DNA from: Gallionella sp.
GTDB taxonomy: Bacteria; Pseudomonadota; Gammaproteobacteria; Burkholderiales; Gallionellaceae
Reading direction: 5' to 3'
DNA: 64,000 nt
Assembly: GCA_023229845.1 (NCBI GenBank)
Contig: JALNYK010000015.1
Location: 1-64,000 of the forward strand
This document shows positions 8,003-16,710 of the stretch, one piece after another. Under the pieces are notes generated by a model. That model saw only the letters and a list, made by a program, of their open reading frames with translations, made no database searches and was not told the origin of the DNA. Position numbers and translations under genes: made by a program. How positions within the stretch are numbered: position 1 is the first letter of the stretch; each line of letters starts with the position of its first letter.

Positions 8003-9261
8003 ACATGCCCGAGCGCATCGATGATGTCCTTCTGCGCCGCGCGCCTTGCGGGCAGGTAGGCCGCGAGGGTTCCGACTGCGCCCATCAGCGCGAAGGTGAA
8101 CAGGGTGCGCCCGATATCCATATCCACCAACAGTGGGACCGGGCTGGGGCTGTTGGGCGGTGTGTAGGAGATGTTCGCCAGGTTGATGCCCCAGCGCACG
8201 CCGAGCGCGATCAATAGTCCGGTGACGCAGCCGATCAGCGTGAGCAGCATGGACTCGGTGGTGAACAGCCGCACCACGCCGCCGCGTTTCAGGCCGATGG
8301 CGCGCAGCGTGCCGATTTCGCGGGTGCGTTCGATCACGGTCATGCCCATCGAGTTCGCCACGCTCATCACCACCACGGTCAGCACGATGGAGAAGATGAA
8401 GCCGAAGATCATGTCGAACATGCCGTGCACCTGGGTATAGAAATCGGATAGCTCTTGCCAGGTTTGTATCTCGACATCGAACCCGGCCTTGTTCAGTTTC
8501 GCCAGCAAGGCATCGCGCATCGCCCCGGTCTGATTTACGTCATCCAGCAAGATGGTCAGCCTGTCCGCGCGCCCCTCCGCATCCAGCAGGGTGCGCGCCA
8601 AATCCAGCGAGACGAAAGCGAACTTGTCGTTGCTGTTTGCGTTGCCGGTATTGAAACCTTGTCCGAGCGTGATATCCAGCGCGTTGGCTTGCCCGGTGAG
8701 CGTGTTCGCCAGCACCACCGCCTGACCGCCAACTGAGAGATGCAGCATCTCGACCAGTCCCGAGCTCAGGCTCGCCACTTCCGGATGGTTGGGATCGAGC
8801 CGCATCTTCATGCTCTCGAACATGCCGCTTTTCTTTTCCCGTTCGGTCAGCGAACCCTCCCGCAAAAGGACAACCGCAGCAGGTTCGATGCCCTCGGCGA
8901 TGAAGATGGTGCTGGCGCGTCCGTTGCTAATCAGGCCGCTCAAGCCCAGCCTCGGCGCGACCAAGACGACATGCGGCTCGTCTTTCAGCGTCTTGGTGAT
9001 GGCGGAGACCTCGCTTGCGGTCAGCATGTAGCGTTCCGGATCGAGCTTGCCTTCCTTGCGCATGCCGCGCTTGCTCAGGGTCAGATGCCCCAGCAACTCG
9101 CCGTGTATGGATTGGCGCGCGAGCCCGTCATACACGTTGTGCGTGTAACCCGCGAACAAGACGATAGCCGCGAAACCGAAGGCGATGGCGAGCAGCGTCA
9201 CCATGGAGCGGCGGCGGTTGCGCATCAGTCCGCGCAATGCGAGTTTGAATAAGTTTTTCAT
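7999..9261 (-). CDS. FtsX/MacB-type ABC transporter permease
   Basis: A 420-residue inner-membrane protein with one N-terminal membrane segment (MVTLLAIAFGFAAIVLFAGY), a large periplasmic MacB_PCD-type domain (about residues 45-250), and three C-terminal membrane segments within the FtsX domain (FDMIFGFIFSIVLTVVVMSV to the C-terminus), including the conserved MTVIERTREIGTLRAIG coupling loop. This four-helix topology marks mechanotransmission-type ABC systems such as LolCDE and MacB rather than importers. The gene overlaps the ATPase gene by four bases (ATGA). Its stop codon is contributed by the adjoining palindromic element. Confidence 0.93.
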   Translation of the reverse strand: MKNLFKLALRGLMRNRRRSMVTLLAIAFGFAAIVLFAGYTHNVYDGLARQSIHGELLGHLTLSKRGMRKEGKLDPERYMLTASEVSAITKTLKDEPHVVLVAPRLGLSGLISNGRASTIFIAEGIEPAAVVLLREGSLTEREKKSGMFESMKMRLDPNHPEVASLSSGLVEMLHLSVGGQAVVLANTLTGQANALDITLGQGFNTGNANSNDKFAFVSLDLARTLLDAEGRADRLTILLDDVNQTGAMRDALLAKLNKAGFDVEIQTWQELSDFYTQVHGMFDMIFGFIFSIVLTVVVMSVANSMGMTVIERTREIGTLRAIGLKRGGVVRLFTTESMLLTLIGCVTGLLIALGVRWGINLANISYTPPNSPSPVPLLVDMDIGRTLFTFALMGAVGTLAAYLPARRAAQKDIIDALGHV

Positions 9262-9968
9262 GCCATCACCTCATCGCTCACGATGTTGCCGTCGCGCAAT
9301 AAAATTTTTCTGTCCACATGGTCGAGCAGGCGCGGGTCGTGCGTGGTGAACACGAAGGTTACCTTGCGCGCGCGGTTCATCTCGCGCATCAGGTCCACCA
9401 CCATGCGGCTGTTCTCCGAATCCAGATTCGCTGTCGGTTCATCGGCGATGACCAGTTTCGGATTGACCGCCAGCGCGCGCGCGATGGCGACGCGCTGGCG
9501 CTGTCCGCCGGAGAGTTTGTCCGGCAGCGAATTTATGAAGCGTTCCAGTCCGACATCAACCAGCGCGGCGGCGGCGCGTTTGCGTGCCGCATGATCGGCC
9601 TCGCCCTGTATTTGCAACGGTAGCATCACGTTTTCCAGCGCGGATAGCACCGGCACGAGATTGAAGTTCTGGAACACGAAGCCGATCTTCTGGCCGCGAA
9701 AATCGGTGAGGTCGTCGTCCGCCAGCAGGTGCGTGTCCTGTCCGTCGAAACTCACCTCCCCTTCGGTGGGCGAGTCGATCAGCCCGATGATGTTCATCAG
9801 CGTGGATTTTCCGCTGCCGGACGGGCCCCATACCGCGAGAAATTCGCCGGCATGAATGTCCAGCGAGACGCTGTTCAGCGCGTCGATGGTCGTTTCGCCG
9901 AGCATGAAGCGGCGGCGGATATTCCGGATGCGCAGTAACGGCTCCGGTGTGGCAAGGTCGGTTGTCAT
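9258..9968 (-). CDS. ABC transporter ATP-binding protein (LolD/MacB type)
   Basis: A 236-residue ATPase with Walker A GPSGSGKST, Q-loop FVFQNFNLVPVLSALENV, signature LSGGQRQRVAIARAL, Walker B LVIADEPT and switch His in FTTHDPR. The Q-loop text and size match the LolD/MacB group that energises lipoprotein extraction or periplasmic export. First gene of a four-gene minus-strand operon with permease, LolA-like carrier and barrel protein; the upstream DUF2141 gene is 14 bases away and may be co-transcribed. Confidence 0.95.
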   Translation of the reverse strand: MTTDLATPEPLLRIRNIRRRFMLGETTIDALNSVSLDIHAGEFLAVWGPSGSGKSTLMNIIGLIDSPTEGEVSFDGQDTHLLADDDLTDFRGQKIGFVFQNFNLVPVLSALENVMLPLQIQGEADHAARKRAAAALVDVGLERFINSLPDKLSGGQRQRVAIARALAVNPKLVIADEPTANLDSENSRMVVDLMREMNRARKVTFVFTTHDPRLLDHVDRKILLRDGNIVSDEVMA

Positions 9969-9982
9969 GCGATGGCCCTCGG

Positions 9983-10402
9983 TTAATGCAAATTAAAAGT
10001 ATGAGTGACATCGGCATCGCCGATGCGGAATGCCGCTTCGGCGAAGTCCGGCGGGCCCAGGCGTCCGCGCGCATCGCGCGAGAAACCGTAAGGCTCGGCG
10101 GGGATGCCGATAAAGTTTTTGTCGAGGCGAGCGTTGCCGTTGATGTCCGCAAATGCCGTCGCGGCATAGTCGCCGGGCGGCAAGTCGGAAAATCGGAACG
10201 CGACTTCGTCGCTCGCGGCGATTGCAGTTGCCGTCCTGATTCCGTCCTCCCTGTCTGGAAAGCTTCTAGCCGAAGAGTGCAATGCGATCCGCACCGGATT
10301 GCCCTTCAGGTCGTTGCCCTGCACCAGCAGCATCAGCTCCGCCGCGCTGGAGGCGGGGGCAAGCAACATCGCCCATATCGGTAATATAAATTTCGTCATC
10401 AT
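9983..10402 (-). CDS. DUF2141 family secreted protein
   Basis: A 139-residue protein with an N-terminal signal peptide (to about AASSAAE) and the DUF2141 pattern: LMLLVQGNDLKGNPVRIALH, FRFSDLPPGDYAATAFADIN, NARLDKNFIGIPAEPYGFS. These small beta-sandwich proteins are exported but have no known function. It is the likely first gene of the ABC/LolA operon. The gap 10403-10641 upstream shows no coding signal. Confidence 0.88.
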   Translation of the reverse strand: MMTKFILPIWAMLLAPASSAAELMLLVQGNDLKGNPVRIALHSSARSFPDREDGIRTATAIAASDEVAFRFSDLPPGDYAATAFADINGNARLDKNFIGIPAEPYGFSRDARGRLGPPDFAEAAFRIGDADVTHTFNLH

Positions 10403-10641
10403 CGCTTCCCGTGCATGCAGTAGATGCCATGAATTTGCATGGCATGATGCACTGTGTCGAAAAATGGGGAAAGCGGCGAGTCTTTTGAGACGAGTTGTTA
10501 AAAACGTGGGGCGAGTTGCAATACGCGGGCACAGATGACCATTGATTTCAGATATCGAGGGATGTGGGTTGCGTCAGGGGGGCGGGTGTCGAACAGCCAT
10601 CCGGAATGGCGTCTGGCGCTGCCGTATCGATGGGAACGGAA

Positions 10642-11028
10642 TTATTCCGGCTCGCCCTGCCACAGCATGTTGTAGCCCAGTTCCTTACTGTCGGTGCACA
10701 ACTCGGCGAGCGCTGAGAACTTGGCCTTGAACACATGGTCGGCATGCGACTTTTCGTGTTCCGCGAAAGAGCGCCAGTAGGTCACGATTGCCAAGTGTTT
10801 GTCCGCATCGTGCGATTCGCCCAGCGAGCCCTCGTTCGAGACGAAGCCGGAGAATTGGAATACCTGTCCGGCGATGAACCCGCCCTTGTCGCCGCCGTAG
10901 GTGTCCTTCACGACGTTGCACATCTCGGCCAGCGCCAGTTCGACATCGTCGAATTGCGTGTCGGGTTTCAGCTTGATGGTGTTGAACAGCATCTTCGCGC
11001 CGAAGGGGATGGTGACGGGTGAATACAT
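10642..11028 (-). CDS. Hypothetical protein, possibly a dimeric alpha-beta barrel
   Basis: A 128-residue soluble protein. The start at 11028 has a strong ribosome-binding site (GGAGG, 7-base spacing); an internal Met at residue 13 is possible. The strand-helix alternation with a closing pattern HLAIVTYWRSFAEHEKSHAD recalls antibiotic-biosynthesis-monooxygenase-like or EthD-like folds (inference only). It lies downstream of the TusE/DsrC-like gene on the same strand, 293 bases away with a hairpin between. Confidence 0.7.
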   Translation of the reverse strand: MYSPVTIPFGAKMLFNTIKLKPDTQFDDVELALAEMCNVVKDTYGGDKGGFIAGQVFQFSGFVSNEGSLGESHDADKHLAIVTYWRSFAEHEKSHADHVFKAKFSALAELCTDSKELGYNMLWQGEPE

Positions 11029-11238
11029 GGCAGACCTCCATTGAGATGTCGCGCCGGCATTCCCCCTGATCTATGCTTCCCGTCCCGCGCCGGCATGGGG
11101 ACGGTGTGAATTTTTCCTGAAGTCGTCTTGAAAATTCGCGAGGAGGGATGGATGCAAGGCGCACGGAGCACAGAAACCGGAACGTACATAAAGTTTGCCG
11201 CTACGCGGCCCCGGATTTCGACAACGCCGCATAACCAG

Positions 11239-11271
11239 CCACTTGGCTGCTGTATTTCGGCAGCCAAGTGG
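11239..11271 (-). terminator. Strong hairpin after the TusE-like gene
   Basis: Perfect 12-base arms CCACTTGGCTGC / GCAGCCAAGTGG with a 9-base loop, 51 bases past the TusE-like stop on the minus strand. No T-run follows, so it may be an attenuator or a 3'-end stabilising stem rather than a classical intrinsic terminator. Confidence 0.5.
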
Positions 11272-11321
11272 AATGGCTAGTAGTTCCACCAGACGCCCTC
11301 CGCAGCAATTTTAAAGAGGCT

Positions 11322-11615
11322 TCAGACGCAGCCGGTCGGCTTGGGCATGCCACCGTACTTGGTGATCGGCTTCATCGGACCGGTCATCCATAGCTCGAAC
11401 ACATCCTTCTGGTCTTCCTCGATGTACTTGGCGAACTTGCGGATAGGCGGCACCGAGCCGAATTCTTCGTAGAATTCGCGCGCCCTCATGATCTGTTCCC
11501 ACTTCTTGTCGTTCAGCTCGTAGCCGTCCGCCTCGGCCATCAGGCGGCCGATCTCTTCAGTCCAGATGTTCATGTCGACGAGATAGCCGTCGCCGTCGCG
11601 ATTCGGGATATTCAT
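11322..11615 (-). CDS. TusE/DsrC family sulfur-relay protein with a single C-terminal Cys
   Basis: A 97-residue protein with the family's body (NIWTEEIGRLMAEADGYELN, KKWEQIMRAREFYEEF, PPIRKFAKYIEED) and the invariant C-terminal tail PKPTGCV. True DsrC proteins carry a second cysteine about ten residues before the last one; here that position is Lys (KYGGMPKPTGCV), so only the penultimate Cys remains, as in TusE. It is therefore more likely a sulfur-transfer or regulatory homologue than the trisulfide carrier of dissimilatory sulfite reductase. It is divergent from the hyf-like operon, sharing the 11616-11827 promoter gap. Confidence 0.88.
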   Translation of the reverse strand: MNIPNRDGDGYLVDMNIWTEEIGRLMAEADGYELNDKKWEQIMRAREFYEEFGSVPPIRKFAKYIEEDQKDVFELWMTGPMKPITKYGGMPKPTGCV

Positions 11616-11827
11616 GGTCAGTGCCTTTCAGGTTTGTGGATAGTGGCTATCATTTAACTGTTCCATATCAAAATAGTCAAGTATTAAGATGCTGCCTCGA
11701 CAGAAGATAACTTGATGCAAGGTATTGCCGGGGCGGGTTCGGCGGGTTGAACGGCGCGGAACAACAAGAGTAGAATCCCCGCCTTGTCGAATCCGCCGGT
11801 ATTTGAGAGGTGCACAAGTAACATCCG

Positions 11828-13837
11828 ATGAACGCAGTGAATGTATCGCCTCTGGAACTATTGGACGGAGTGATTCTGATCTGGATATTGCTCGGCTTGA
11901 CCGGGCTGGCATTGCAACGTTCGTCGCGCTTCATCACCGGCATCATTTTTCCTCTTGGGGCGCTCGCCTCGCTGGCGCTGGCTGTAACCGCATTTCTGTC
12001 GCTGGGCGCACCGCCCGAAACTCAGGTTCTTCTTCTCGGTCTTCCCGATCTTCCCTTTCACTTGCGGCTGGATGCGCTGTCGGCGTTTTTCCTGGTCCTG
12101 CTGGGCGCGGCATCATTCGGCGTCTCGATCTACGCGGGCGGATATTTCCGCAGCATGGAGGGCCAGACGCTGGCGCTGCTCTGTCTCCAATACCACCTGT
12201 TCCTCGTCGGCATGACGCTGGTGCTACTGGCCGACGACGCCTACATGTTCATGGTGGCCTGGGAGACCATGGCGCTGGCTTCCTATTTTCTGGTCACCAC
12301 CGACCACGCCATCCCCGACATCCGCAAAGCGGGTTATCTCTACCTGCTGATCGCGCATGTCGGCGCCATCGCAATCCTGCTCAGCTTCGGGGTGATGCAG
12401 GGCGGCAACGGCATCGGCGCTTACACCTTCGATGCGATGCGCGGCGCGGAGCTGGCACCGTTCTGGTCTTCGGCGGCGTTCCTGCTGGCGCTGTTCGGCT
12501 TCGGTGCGAAGGCGGGTGTGTTGCCCATGCACATGTGGTTGCCCGAGGCGCATCCGGCAGCACCCTCGCCGGTGTCCGCTCTGATGAGCGGCGTGATGCT
12601 CAAGACCGCGATCTACGGCATCCTGCGCGTCACCTTCGACCTGCTCGGCACGCAGCAATGGTGGTGGGGCGTGCTGGCGCTGGCGCTGGGCCTGATCACC
12701 GCGGTGTTCGGCGTGATGTTCGCCGCCGTGCAGGGCGACATGAAGCGGCTGCTGGCTTATTCCTCGATAGAGAACATCGGCCTGCTGCTGGTGGGCATCG
12801 GGCTGACCATCATCTTCCACGTCTACGGCAAGGACGCGCTGGCGGCGCTGGCGCTCACCGCGACGCTGTATCACAGCCTGAACCATGCGATGTTCAAGAG
12901 CCTGCTGTTCATCGGCACCGGCTCCATCCTGCACGCCACCGGCGCGCGCAACATGGGACGCATGGGCGGACTGATACGCCGCATGCCCTGGGCCGCGGCG
13001 CTGATGCTGGTCGGCGTGCTCGCCATCTCCGGCCTGCCGCCGCTTAACGGCTTCGTGTCGGAATGGCTGCTGCTGCAGGCCTTCCTGCTATCTCCCGGTT
13101 TGCCCAATAACTACATCAATATGCTGGTACCGGTAGCGGCGGCCGTGATCGCGCTGGCGGCGGCGCTGGCCGCTTATGTGATGGTGAAGTTCTACGGCGT
13201 GATCTTCCTCGGCCAGCCGCGCGAGCCCGAGCTTGAACATGCGCACGACGCGGGCGCGTGGGAGCGCGCCGGCATGGGCTGGCTGGCGCTCGCCTGCGTG
13301 GCGCTGGGGTTGGCACCCGTGTTCGTCGTGCAGCAGATCGACTTCGTCTCGCTGTCGTTGCTGGGCTCCGGTCTGGGCAATGCCACGAACAACTGGGTGT
13401 TCTTGGCACCGGTGGATACCGAACGCGCCAGCTACAGCCCGCTGTATTTCCTGCTGGCGGTGCTCGGCGTGATGCTGCTCACCACGTTGCTGGTGCGGCG
13501 TTTCTATCACGGCCGCCTGCGCCGCAGCGCGCCATGGGATTGCGGATTCCCCGCACAGACCGCGCGCATGCAAGACACCGCCGAAGGCTTCGGCCAGCCG
13601 ATACGCCGCATCTTCGAACCGTTCTTCCTGATCGAAAGAGACGTGCCCAGCCCGTTCGACACGCACCCCCGCTACCACGGACAGAGCGACGACCGCCTGT
13701 GGTTCATCCTGTATCAGCCGATCAAACGCATCACGGAAAAAATGTCGTCATGGGCCGGGCTGCTACAGCACGGGCGCATCCATTTGTATCTGACCTACAC
13801 GTTCGTCACTCTGATCGTGTTGCTGGTGTTCGTGTGA
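11828..13837 (+). CDS. hyfB: Hydrogenase-4 subunit B / proton-pumping antiporter-like subunit
   Basis: A 669-residue polytopic membrane protein of the Nuo L/M/N-Mrp antiporter family, HyfB/HycC branch. The conserved charges of the proton path are visible: Glu in VAWETMALASYF, Lys in FGAKAGVLPMHMWLPEAHPA and a second Lys in GVMLKTAIYGILR. The C-terminus extends past the 14-helix core, as in HyfB. First gene of the hyfBCEFGI-type operon. Its stop TGA forms TGATGG, the same hexamer that precedes hyfC, showing where a 1.25-kb insert entered. Confidence 0.93.
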   Translation: MNAVNVSPLELLDGVILIWILLGLTGLALQRSSRFITGIIFPLGALASLALAVTAFLSLGAPPETQVLLLGLPDLPFHLRLDALSAFFLVLLGAASFGVSIYAGGYFRSMEGQTLALLCLQYHLFLVGMTLVLLADDAYMFMVAWETMALASYFLVTTDHAIPDIRKAGYLYLLIAHVGAIAILLSFGVMQGGNGIGAYTFDAMRGAELAPFWSSAAFLLALFGFGAKAGVLPMHMWLPEAHPAAPSPVSALMSGVMLKTAIYGILRVTFDLLGTQQWWWGVLALALGLITAVFGVMFAAVQGDMKRLLAYSSIENIGLLLVGIGLTIIFHVYGKDALAALALTATLYHSLNHAMFKSLLFIGTGSILHATGARNMGRMGGLIRRMPWAAALMLVGVLAISGLPPLNGFVSEWLLLQAFLLSPGLPNNYINMLVPVAAAVIALAAALAAYVMVKFYGVIFLGQPREPELEHAHDAGAWERAGMGWLALACVALGLAPVFVVQQIDFVSLSLLGSGLGNATNNWVFLAPVDTERASYSPLYFLLAVLGVMLLTTLLVRRFYHGRLRRSAPWDCGFPAQTARMQDTAEGFGQPIRRIFEPFFLIERDVPSPFDTHPRYHGQSDDRLWFILYQPIKRITEKMSSWAGLLQHGRIHLYLTYTFVTLIVLLVFV

Positions 13838-13878
13838 TGGGAAATAGCAACCTGTCCGGCGCGGATAGCGAAGTATTC

Positions 13879-13971
13879 GCTCAGGCCATCGCGGATCATT
13901 TTGTTGACGTCAACAAAATGATCGAACTCGGCTCGGGTAGCCAGCGTGAAGTGGATGACATCATGCTCTCT
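13879..13971 (+). pseudogene. dinD: Fragment of a dinD-like gene
   Basis: About 30 codons matching the conserved middle of DNA-damage-inducible protein D (IADHFVDVNKMIELGSG, then QREVDDIMLS). The usual continuation RYACYLIAQNGD is replaced by unrelated residues, and the N-terminal part is absent. The frame is open from an ATG at 13837 that overlaps the hyfB stop and continues through into the Bro-N gene, so a 338-residue fusion could be made. The codons for DHFVDVNKMI form a perfect 30-base palindrome (13894-13923). Confidence 0.7.
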
Positions 13972-14004
13972 GATACTCAATTTCAAAATTTCTGGGGGGC
14001 TGCA

Positions 14005-14853
14005 ATGAGCAACATCAAGTTGTTTGAAGCTAAGCATATCCGTTCAATCTGGAGCGAAGACGATCAGAAATGGTACTTCTCCATTATCGACGTAGTCGCG
14101 GCGTTGACGGACAGCCAAAATCCACGGGACTATTGGTATCGCATCAAACAGCGCGAAAAAATCAGCGGCATGGAACTGTCGACAATCTGTCGACAGTTCA
14201 AACTCGAAGCGCCGGATGGCAAGTTGCGTGAAACAGATTGCTCCCACACCGAAGGCCTGCTCCGCATCATCCAGTCCATCCCCTCGCCCAAGGCCGAACC
14301 CTTCAAGCGTTGGTTGGCTCAAGTGGGTTACGAACGGCTCGAAGAAATCGAAAATCCGGAACTCGCTGCAGCGCGGATGCGCGAGCTATACAAGGCCAAG
14401 GGCTACAGCGACGAATGGATCGAAAAGCGCGTGCGCGGCATCGCCATACGAGATGAATTGACCAACGAATGGAAAAAGCGCGGCGTGAAAGAACAACGCG
14501 AATACTCCATCCTCACCGCCGAAATCAGTCGTGCCACTTTCGGCATGACACCCGCCGAGTACAAGGAATTCAAGAGCCTCGACAAACCTGCGGACAATCT
14601 GCGCGACCACATGAATGACTTGGAGCTGATCTTCACCATGCTGGGCGAAGCCTCCACCACCGAGATTGCGCGCAATAAAGATGCACAAGGCTATGTCGAA
14701 AATCGCGATGCAGCCGTGGAAGGCGGGTCGGTAGCGGGACGTGCGCGGCGCGACCTGGAGAAAAAATCCGGGAGGCGCATTGCCAGTAAGGAAAATTACA
14801 AGCAACTCCCCGAAGCGGTGGCGCGCAAAAGGGTGAAGAAGGAGGCATCTTGA
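14005..14853 (+). CDS. Bro-N domain phage antirepressor-like protein
   Basis: A 282-residue protein. The N-terminal Bro-N domain (about residues 1-110) shows the typical pattern: LFEAKHIRSIWSEDDQKWYF, IIDVVAALTDSQNPRDYWYRIK, then PKAEPFKRWLAQVGYERLEEIENPEL. The C-terminal half is charged and helical. Start chosen at 14005 because of a GGGGGG ribosome-binding site five bases upstream. Such genes come from phages and mobile islands and regulate by DNA or repressor binding. It interrupts the hyf operon together with a dinD fragment and a palindromic element, so it is a cargo gene, unlikely to belong to the complex. Confidence 0.85.
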   Translation: MSNIKLFEAKHIRSIWSEDDQKWYFSIIDVVAALTDSQNPRDYWYRIKQREKISGMELSTICRQFKLEAPDGKLRETDCSHTEGLLRIIQSIPSPKAEPFKRWLAQVGYERLEEIENPELAAARMRELYKAKGYSDEWIEKRVRGIAIRDELTNEWKKRGVKEQREYSILTAEISRATFGMTPAEYKEFKSLDKPADNLRDHMNDLELIFTMLGEASTTEIARNKDAQGYVENRDAAVEGGSVAGRARRDLEKKSGRRIASKENYKQLPEAVARKRVKKEAS

Positions 14854-14932
14854 ATAACGATGCTGTTTGCGTGGGGACGGGAACGTGCCAACCCGTGACA
14901 GGTGTTTGTGAAATGGAAAATTTCAAAATTTC

Positions 14933-15057
14933 CGTCATTCCCGCGCAGGCGGGAATCCAGCAAGACAAACATTCCGCGAAGCGGACAAGACTTGGACTTT
15001 GTCCCGTTACACGGGGATTGTTCAATCTGCTGGATTCCCGCCTGCGCGGGAATGACG
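14933..15057. repeat. Nested inverted-repeat element, copy D
   Basis: Terminal repeats CGTCATTCCCGCGCAGGCGG.. and their complement at 15030-15057 flank a core with GCGAAGCGGACAA and TTTGTCCCG. It lies between the Bro-N gene and hyfC and is the right part of the insert. The transcript hairpin here could reduce read-through from hyfB into hyfCEFGI. The gap 14854-15088 holds nothing else. Confidence 0.88.
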
Positions 15058-15088
15058 AGTTTATGTGCCCTATGGGCAAATTTGAGTG

Positions 15089-16048
15089 ATGGAAAACTAC
15101 AACCTTTTCTTCGCAGCCCTGTTCCAACTAGCGCAATTGCTGCTGGTGGTGCTGGCCGCGCCCTTGCTGACCGGCTGGGTCAACCAGTGTCAGGCGTGGT
15201 TGCAGAACCGTTCCGGTGCGGGCGTGTTGCAGCCGTATCGCGTGTTGCGCAAGCTGTTTCACAAGGACGCGGTGATCGCGCATAACGCGTCCTGGCTGTT
15301 CCGCGTCACGCCCTACATCGTGTTCGGCTGCATGTGGCTGGCTGCGGCGATCATCCCTATCATCGCGGTGGACTTGCCGTTTTCGCAGGCCGCCGATGTG
15401 ATCGCGCTGGTCGGCGTGTTCGCGTTGGCGCGGATGTTCATCGCGTTGGCGGCGATGGATATCGGCACGTCGTTCGGCTCGCTGGGCGCGCGGCGCGAGA
15501 TGCTGGTGTCTTTCCTCGCCGAACCGGCACTGCTGATGGTGCTGTTCACCGCGTCGATGATTAGCCACTCCACCCAGTTGCCGCGCATCGTCGAAGCGTT
15601 GGCGCATCACCAGTTCGTGCTGTACCCGAGTCTGGCCTTCGCCGCGCTGGCGTTCGTGATCGTGCTGCTGGCCGAGAATGCGCGTATCCCGGTGGACAAT
15701 CCCAGCACGCACCTGGAACTGACGATGATCCACGAGGCGATGATTCTGGAATATTCGGCGCGTCATCTGGCGCTGATCGAATGGGCCAGCAGCCTGAAGC
15801 TGTTTGCCTACATGTCCATCGGCATCGCGCTGTTCCTGCCGCAGGGTATCGCGGAGATGGGCCACTGGGCGGGGCTGCCGCTGGCGATCGTCATCCTGCT
15901 GCTGAAGCTGATGCTGGCGGGGGCGGGGCTGGCGCTGCTGGAGACGGTGACCGCCAAGATGCGCATCTTCCGTGCGCCGGAGTTTCTGGGCACGGCCTTT
16001 CTGCTCGCCGTGCTCGGTCTGTTGATCCACTTTTTGCTGGGAGCGTGA
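15089..16048 (+). CDS. hyfC: Hydrogenase-4 subunit C (NuoH/HycD-like membrane subunit)
   Basis: A 319-residue protein with eight hydrophobic segments. It matches the HyfC/HycD/NuoH family, including the acidic loop IPVDNPSTHLELTMIHEAM and the preceding LAENAR, the quinone-chamber or proton-entry region in complex I. It anchors the peripheral large and small subunits. ATG at 15089 (a GTG one codon earlier is possible) sits in TGATGG, the hexamer also found at the hyfB stop. The stop overlaps the hyfE start (TGATG). Confidence 0.93.
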   Translation: MENYNLFFAALFQLAQLLLVVLAAPLLTGWVNQCQAWLQNRSGAGVLQPYRVLRKLFHKDAVIAHNASWLFRVTPYIVFGCMWLAAAIIPIIAVDLPFSQAADVIALVGVFALARMFIALAAMDIGTSFGSLGARREMLVSFLAEPALLMVLFTASMISHSTQLPRIVEALAHHQFVLYPSLAFAALAFVIVLLAENARIPVDNPSTHLELTMIHEAMILEYSARHLALIEWASSLKLFAYMSIGIALFLPQGIAEMGHWAGLPLAIVILLLKLMLAGAGLALLETVTAKMRIFRAPEFLGTAFLLAVLGLLIHFLLGA

Positions 16049-16710
16049 TGCAGATTCCTTACACGCTCCAGTTCATCAACCTGCTGGCCGCCATGCTGCT
16101 GCTGGTCGCGTTTGCGATGCTCTCGCAGCGGCGCATCCTGTCGCTGATCAACCTGTTCGCATGGCAGGGCGCCTTGCTGGCGCTCAGCACCTTTATCGTG
16201 GCTTATTCCACGAACCAGCATCATCTCTATTATTCGGCGGCGCTGACGTTGGTTCTCAAGGTGATGTTGCTGCCATGGCTGCTGCACCGTTTGATCCGTC
16301 GGCTGAACGTGCGCTGGGACGTGGAGACGCTGATCAATATTCCCACCACGATGTTGGTCGGTATTGCGCTGGTGATCTTCGCGTTCAATCTGGCCGCGCC
16401 GATCACGCAACTGGCCGAAGGCATCACGCGCGGACTGATAGGCATCGCGCTGGCCTGCGTGCTGCTGTCGCTGCTGATGATGCTGACGCGACGCAAGGCG
16501 GTGTCGCAGGTGGTCGCTTTCCTGTCGCTGGAGAACGGGCTGTTCTTCGCCGCGACCAGCGCCACGCAGGGCATGCCGCTGGTGGTGGAACTGGGCATCG
16601 CGCTGGACGTGCTGGTGGCGACTTTCATCTTCGGCATCTTCTTCTTCCAGATACGCGAGACCTTCGACAGTCTGGACATCACGCACATGGAGAAGTTGAA
16701 AGATGATTGA
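16048..16710 (+). CDS. hyfE: Hydrogenase-4 subunit E (NuoK-like plus extra helices)
   Basis: A 220-residue membrane protein with about seven helices, matching HyfE, whose C-terminal half is NuoK-like. The start is fixed by the TGATG overlap with hyfC, and the end overlaps hyfF by eight bases. HyfE occurs in hydrogenase-4-type and Ehr complexes but not in the simpler Hyc complex, so it helps to type the cluster. Acidic residues within helices (SLENGLFFAAT, VELGIALD) are candidates for proton translocation. Confidence 0.9.
   Translation: MQIPYTLQFINLLAAMLLLVAFAMLSQRRILSLINLFAWQGALLALSTFIVAYSTNQHHLYYSAALTLVLKVMLLPWLLHRLIRRLNVRWDVETLINIPTTMLVGIALVIFAFNLAAPITQLAEGITRGLIGIALACVLLSLLMMLTRRKAVSQVVAFLSLENGLFFAATSATQGMPLVVELGIALDVLVATFIFGIFFFQIRETFDSLDITHMEKLKDD

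Noticed and set aside
11628..11946. Minus-strand open frames in the gap upstream of hyfB
   Set aside because: They run into the hyfB start region in antisense, with no recognisable sequence; the gap is better read as a divergent promoter region.
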